64,000 nucleotides of DNA from JAICMB01 sp035295125 (GTDB taxonomy: Bacteria > Acidobacteriota > Terriglobia > Bryobacterales > Bryobacteraceae): positions 62,001 to 126,000 of the forward strand of contig DATGJP010000003.1 of the NCBI GenBank assembly GCA_035295125.1, read 5' to 3'. The position numbers and the translations under genes were made by a program. Under the pieces are notes generated by a model, which was given only the letters and a program-made list of their open reading frames with translations, was not told the origin of the DNA and made no database searches. Below, piece after piece: positions 60,719 to 64,000 of the stretch (the stretch's first letter is position 1; every line of letters starts with the position of its first letter).

Positions 60719-62023
60719 CTATCCGAGGCGAGCCTGGAGAACACGAAGGGAACGCACTGCCTCCTGCGCGACCTCCGAATCGGGATCTTTCGACAGGTTC
60801 TGCAGGTACGGCACGGAGTCGCGATCGCCGCTGGCCGCGAGCACCTGGGCGAGGCCGAGTTTCTGATCCTTCGACGCTTCCGGAGTCAGGTAAGGATAAA
60901 GCACCTTGCGAACAGCCGGATCGCGTGCCAGCTCGATCAGGTATCCTTGCGAAACTCCGCGATAGCCCCGCGAATCGAACTGGGACATCAGGTAATACAA
61001 CGGCGAGTCGTCAGAAGAACCGAGCCGTCCCATCCCGACGAGAGCGAAAGCCTCCGCCATTTTCGCTTTGGTCTTAAGCTCTCCAGCGTAGGCGTTGTTG
61101 AGTGCGCCTTGGTCGGCGAGATTCTTGAGGCGCCCCAGTCCCTCGGCGGCGGCAGCGCGCATGTTGTCGTCCTTATCGTTCAGGTACGCCTGGAACAGGC
61201 CGCGAGTGCCCGAGTCGGGCATCATGGCCAGCGAACTCAAAGCCCCCCGGCGGACTTTGGCGTCGCGAGAACGGTCGAGAATATCTCGTATCTGGTTGAC
61301 GGAGGAGTGATCCTGCAGCAACCCGAGCGTCTCGAGCGTGGTGGTCTGGACCTTGGAATCGAGATCGTGAAGCAGGAACGCGATCTGCGGCCCGGCGCTG
61401 GGATCGCGGATCTTCTGGAGCGCGACCAGGCATTCATAGATAACCTGGCTGTCCTTCGAGTGCAGGGCCTGGACGAGGTCGGGGATAGCTGCGCGGCCCC
61501 GCAGGATGCCCACGGCACGCGCGGCATCGGCCCGCGAATCCATGCTCGAGCCGCCCCGTACGACCACTCCCAAGGCCTGGACCACGTCGGGGCGCACGAT
61601 GATGTACGAATCCACGACCTGGTCGTTCGTGTCCGTGAAATGGCCCTTGATGGCTGTGCCGGCGCGCCGCACGGAAGCCGTCAACCCGGTTTTGAGATAT
61701 CCCGGCACATAAAAATTGACAAGGCCGTCGATGGCGCGGATCTGCACTTCGGGATCGTTGTCGCGAAGCGCCTGAACCAATGCGTCGAGACTCCGCTGCG
61801 TGCCGATATCGTCAATGGCTTTGACCGCCTCGATGCGAACCGAAACGTCAGAGTCCTTGAGATAGCCGGCAATCTGAGGTATGGCTTCGGAGCCCCCTTT
61901 GGCGAGGTCGTGAATGACCTTGGTTTTTACCTTGGCGTCGTTATCCGCGGCCGTGGCCGGGAATGAAAGCAGAACAGCGCAGGCAAAAAGCCCGCGGGAA
62001 AGCCTAACGTACGAACTCCACAT
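60719..62023 (-). CDS. Secreted HEAT-repeat protein
   Basis: A 434-residue exported protein (signal ~1-26) formed of about ten HEAT/PBS-lyase-type repeats of ~30 residues, e.g. SDVSVRIEAVKAIDDIGTQ, NDPEVQIRAIDGLVNF and DDNMRAAAAEGLGRL. It is probably a periplasmic scaffold for protein binding. ATG 62023 overlaps the mqnD stop by 20 bp, which suggests one transcript with mqnD. The peptidase gene starts 18 bp past its stop. Confidence 0.9.
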   Translation of the reverse strand: MWSSYVRLSRGLFACAVLLSFPATAADNDAKVKTKVIHDLAKGGSEAIPQIAGYLKDSDVSVRIEAVKAIDDIGTQRSLDALVQALRDNDPEVQIRAIDGLVNFYVPGYLKTGLTASVRRAGTAIKGHFTDTNDQVVDSYIIVRPDVVQALGVVVRGGSSMDSRADAARAVGILRGRAAIPDLVQALHSKDSQVIYECLVALQKIRDPSAGPQIAFLLHDLDSKVQTTTLETLGLLQDHSSVNQIRDILDRSRDAKVRRGALSSLAMMPDSGTRGLFQAYLNDKDDNMRAAAAEGLGRLKNLADQGALNNAYAGELKTKAKMAEAFALVGMGRLGSSDDSPLYYLMSQFDSRGYRGVSQGYLIELARDPAVRKVLYPYLTPEASKDQKLGLAQVLAASGDRDSVPYLQNLSKDPDSEVAQEAVRSLRVLQARLG

Positions 62024-62849
62024 TGACTTTCTTTGAGATTAACCCCGCTTCGTGGCCTAAATCCAGTAGCTTCTGGGCGGCTTTGGGCACCTGCTCCCCG
62101 GCGTCCACGGTGAAATGGTTCACGTACATGCCGACGAACTTCTCGGCCAGACGCGGTTCCATGTCACGCGCGAACTGCATGGCGTAGTTGAGCGCCTCGT
62201 CATGGTTCTCGAGCGCGTACTGAATACTTTCCCGCATCAGGCGGCAACATTCCGCCTGCACTTCGTCGGAAACGCTGCGCAGCAGGGCGTTCGCTCCCAG
62301 GGGCAGAGGAAGGTCGTGTGTTTTCTTCCACCACTGTCCCAGGTCGATGATTTTATGGAAGCCGCTCTTGCCGTATGTGAGTTGCGCCTCGTGGATCACC
62401 AGGCCGCCGTCGACGGAATGTTCGCTCACCGCGTCGAGAATCTTGTCGAAGGGAATGTGCACGGCCTCAACGTCGGGTTCGAACAACTTCAGCGTCAGGT
62501 AAGCGGTGGTCATGAACCCCGGCACGGCGATTTTCTTGCCCTTGATTTCAGACGCCGGGAACGGTTTGGTGCTTACCACCAACGGACCATAGCCGTCGCC
62601 CACACTCGATCCGCTGGCCATTAGGACGTACTTGTCGGCAACATAGGGATAGGCATGGTACGAGATAGCAGTGAGTTCGTAGGCACCCTCTCCGGCCTTC
62701 CGATTCAAGGTCTCGATATCTTCGAGTATGTGTCTGAAATTGACTACTTTGGAGCGAATTTTCTTGGTCGCCAACGCATAGAACATGAAGGCGTCGTCGG
62801 AGTCCGGGCTGTGGGCGCAGACGATGTCCAAGGGAGGGGTGCTTGGCAT
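62004..62849 (-). CDS. mqnD: 1,4-dihydroxy-6-naphthoate synthase (futalosine menaquinone pathway)
   Basis: A 281-residue MqnD with a periplasmic-binding-protein-like fold but no signal peptide: AHSPDSDDAFMFYAL near the N-terminus, ELTAISYHAYPYV, SVDGGLVIHEAQLTYG and LPLPLGANALLR. It makes 1,4-dihydroxy-6-naphthoate from cyclic de-hypoxanthine futalosine. Other mqn genes are not in the window. ATG 62849 has GGAG 12 bp upstream; an upstream TTG would add 6 residues. Confidence 0.94.
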   Translation of the reverse strand: MPSTPPLDIVCAHSPDSDDAFMFYALATKKIRSKVVNFRHILEDIETLNRKAGEGAYELTAISYHAYPYVADKYVLMASGSSVGDGYGPLVVSTKPFPASEIKGKKIAVPGFMTTAYLTLKLFEPDVEAVHIPFDKILDAVSEHSVDGGLVIHEAQLTYGKSGFHKIIDLGQWWKKTHDLPLPLGANALLRSVSDEVQAECCRLMRESIQYALENHDEALNYAMQFARDMEPRLAEKFVGMYVNHFTVDAGEQVPKAAQKLLDLGHEAGLISKKVNVEFVR

Positions 62850-62918
62850 AAAGGGTACAGACTCCAACAGGATAGCAGACCTCCTGTGAATACCCTACCG
62901 AGCACTCGGGCAAGGTGC

Positions 62919-63290
62919 TTATTCGTTGATGAAGCTGCGCAAATCGGCTTTGAGGGTCTCCAGGCCGGCTTCCAGATGGATCAGGTCGCTGGCGACCTCG
63001 GTTAAGTCGCCGCAGCGGCCCTGCAACTCGATTTTGCGTGCGGTTTCAAAGACATTCCCGGTGCCGAAGGTAGCGATGGATCCCTTGAGGGTGTGCGCCT
63101 GCCGCTCAACCAGCCTTGCATCGCCGTTACTGACCGCATCGCGAAGTTGGCTCAAGGAATTGGGACAATCATCGAGGAAAACGGCGGCTATTTCGCGTAG
63201 CAGGTCAACGTCGCCGCCAACGCGCGAGAGTGCCTCTTCGCGATCCAAAGCGGGACCATTGGCGCTCTCAGAATGATGGGTTACGCTCAT
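62919..63290 (-). CDS. Histidine phosphotransfer (Hpt) domain protein
   Basis: A 123-residue protein that is mostly an Hpt four-helix bundle: ALSRVGGDVDLLREIAAVFLDD, then the phospho-acceptor His in RQAHTLKGSIATFG near residue 64. It relays phosphate in a two-component phosphorelay; no kinase or regulator is adjacent. ATG 63290 is preceded by AGGGAG. It is divergent from the hydrolase gene at 63390. Confidence 0.9.
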   Translation of the reverse strand: MSVTHHSESANGPALDREEALSRVGGDVDLLREIAAVFLDDCPNSLSQLRDAVSNGDARLVERQAHTLKGSIATFGTGNVFETARKIELQGRCGDLTEVASDLIHLEAGLETLKADLRSFINE

Positions 63291-63389
63291 GAAGCTCCCT
63301 GAGTATTCATCGGCAATGGTGCTAGAAACTATTAGAGGGCTTCGCAAGGTCCACAGGCCCGCGATATCATCAAGATTCCGCCGACCCGA

Positions 63390-64000
63390 ATGCTGGACAC
63401 CTTCGAACACCACACCTACGCCGTAAAGCTTGACTGCCGGTACCTTCTTCACGTTCCCACTGAGATGCCGGCGAATCCCCTATTAGTACTGACGCTGCAC
63501 GGGTACAGCAGTAATCCTCAAGCCATGCTCAGCCTGACGGCGGCCATGGTTGGCAAAGAGCATATCGTAGCGTCTTTGCAGGCCCCAAATCAGCACTATT
63601 TGACACAGGGCCTGCCGGGCGCAAGCAGCACGATTGGTTACAACTGGGGTGTCCGCGACCATTGGGGAACAGCCGTCACGTTGCATCACGACATGTTACT
63701 CGAGGCGCTTTCGATCCTTCGCAAGCGGTTTGGTGTTCCGGCGCAGCGGTGTCTGCTGGTGGGTTTCTCACAGCCGGTGGGAATGAACTACCGCTTCGTG
63801 GGTACCCATCCGGACCAGGCAGGTGGCGTAATTGGGGTTTGCGGCGGAGTGCCGCGGGATTGGGACGAAGACAAGTATGGTACTGTGACCGCGCCAATAC
63901 TACACATCTCGCGGGATCAGGACGAGTTCTTTCCGTCTGAGGTCGCGATGCAGTTTCCGGAGCGTCTCAAGAAGCATGCGACTGATGTCGAGTTTCATAT
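63390..64000 (+). CDS. Alpha/beta hydrolase (phospholipase/carboxylesterase-like), partial
   Basis: An open frame from ATG 63390 runs off the right edge (203 codons). It has LLVLTLHGYSSNP (oxyanion region), then LLVGFSQPVGMNYRF as the nucleophile elbow and the start of the C-terminal part with ILHISRDQDEFFP, where the Asp lies. It resembles phospholipase/carboxylesterase (YpfH/EstB-like) hydrolases. The elbow is GFSQP rather than the usual GFSQG. The catalytic His is beyond the window. Confidence 0.85.
   Translation, partial: MLDTFEHHTYAVKLDCRYLLHVPTEMPANPLLVLTLHGYSSNPQAMLSLTAAMVGKEHIVASLQAPNQHYLTQGLPGASSTIGYNWGVRDHWGTAVTLHHDMLLEALSILRKRFGVPAQRCLLVGFSQPVGMNYRFVGTHPDQAGGVIGVCGGVPRDWDEDKYGTVTAPILHISRDQDEFFPSEVAMQFPERLKKHATDVEFH

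Noticed and set aside
59993..61966. Open frame of 657 codons on the + strand antisense to the S9 peptidase and HEAT-repeat genes
   Set aside because: It spans two real minus-strand genes with clear domains and signal peptides; its own product is Arg/His/Val-rich with no domain, as expected for an antisense frame in GC-rich DNA.
1..64000. tRNA or rRNA genes
   Set aside because: I looked for cloverleaf-like TTC-containing segments and rRNA-like stretches in the gaps and found none I could support by eye.

Overview
The window looks like chromosome from a GC-rich Gram-negative bacterium, most likely an acidobacterium of the Solibacter/Bryobacter type. The grounds are secreted DinB, S9 peptidase, ThuA and FecR-DUF6600 proteins, a YfhO membrane protein, outer-membrane and lipoprotein-sorting functions, futalosine-route menaquinone synthesis (MqnD) and a candidate selenoprotein. 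There is no rRNA gene, so the taxonomy is inference. I saw no tRNA, rRNA or CRISPR array.

Region 1 (1-6.1 kb). A gene end at the left edge is followed by a complete 3.5 kb transposon (270-3767). It has 8-bp target duplications, 23-bp terminal repeats, an IS1595-family transposase and cargo: an AAA ATPase, a TOPRIM-like protein and two very small proteins. To its right lie two tandem, overlapping KdpD-type sensor proteins (KdpD plus USP domains) without a histidine kinase.

Region 2 (6.2-15.9 kb). Acyl-CoA carboxylase and glutamine cyclotransferase, then a minus-strand trio (DUF4380-like, DUF2911, hotdog thioesterase), a FecR/DUF6600 envelope protein with a Gln-rich tail, and a minimal Flp-pilus operon cpaB-tadB-tadC.

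Region 3 (16-24.6 kb). rplU-rpmA-obgE behind a recognisable promoter, a mini flagellar-rod-like protein, cysE plus an rRNA pseudouridine synthase that seems to start at CTG, a degenerate GGDEF protein, an SDR, a YfhO protein and a ThuA protein.

Region 4 (24.6-41.4 kb). LytM peptidase, EEP-family phosphodiesterase, acyl-CoA synthetase, the lutABC lactate-oxidation operon running into an outer-membrane protein, and a GNAT enzyme. A secreted thioredoxin-TPR protein at 32058-33371 has its first redox cysteine replaced by in-frame TGA (W-U-Y-S-C), the best candidate for unusual biology here; it is divergent from a MocR regulator. OPT transporter, AsmA-like protein, methyltransferase and a TIM-barrel isomerase follow.

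Region 5 (41.5-53.8 kb). rpmI-rplT, a coiled-coil protein, zapA, lysS and a LolC/E permease form a housekeeping run. Then come a BrnT/BrnA toxin-antitoxin pair, a beta-helix protein, small envelope and stress proteins (PRC-barrel, DUF3309, sigma-like factor, SYLF) and alpha-glucan phosphorylase.

Region 6 (54-64 kb). Zinc-ribbon protein and dehydrogenase, an alkylation-repair pair (Ada-AlkA fusion plus Ogt), a nitrilase, then on the minus strand an S9 peptidase, a HEAT-repeat protein, mqnD and an Hpt protein. An alpha/beta hydrolase runs off the right edge.

Short dispersed repeats run through the window: an 18-bp palindrome (one copy inside lutA in frame), arrays of mini-hairpins with 3-nt loops, and a ~75-bp repeat that forms the obgE leader.
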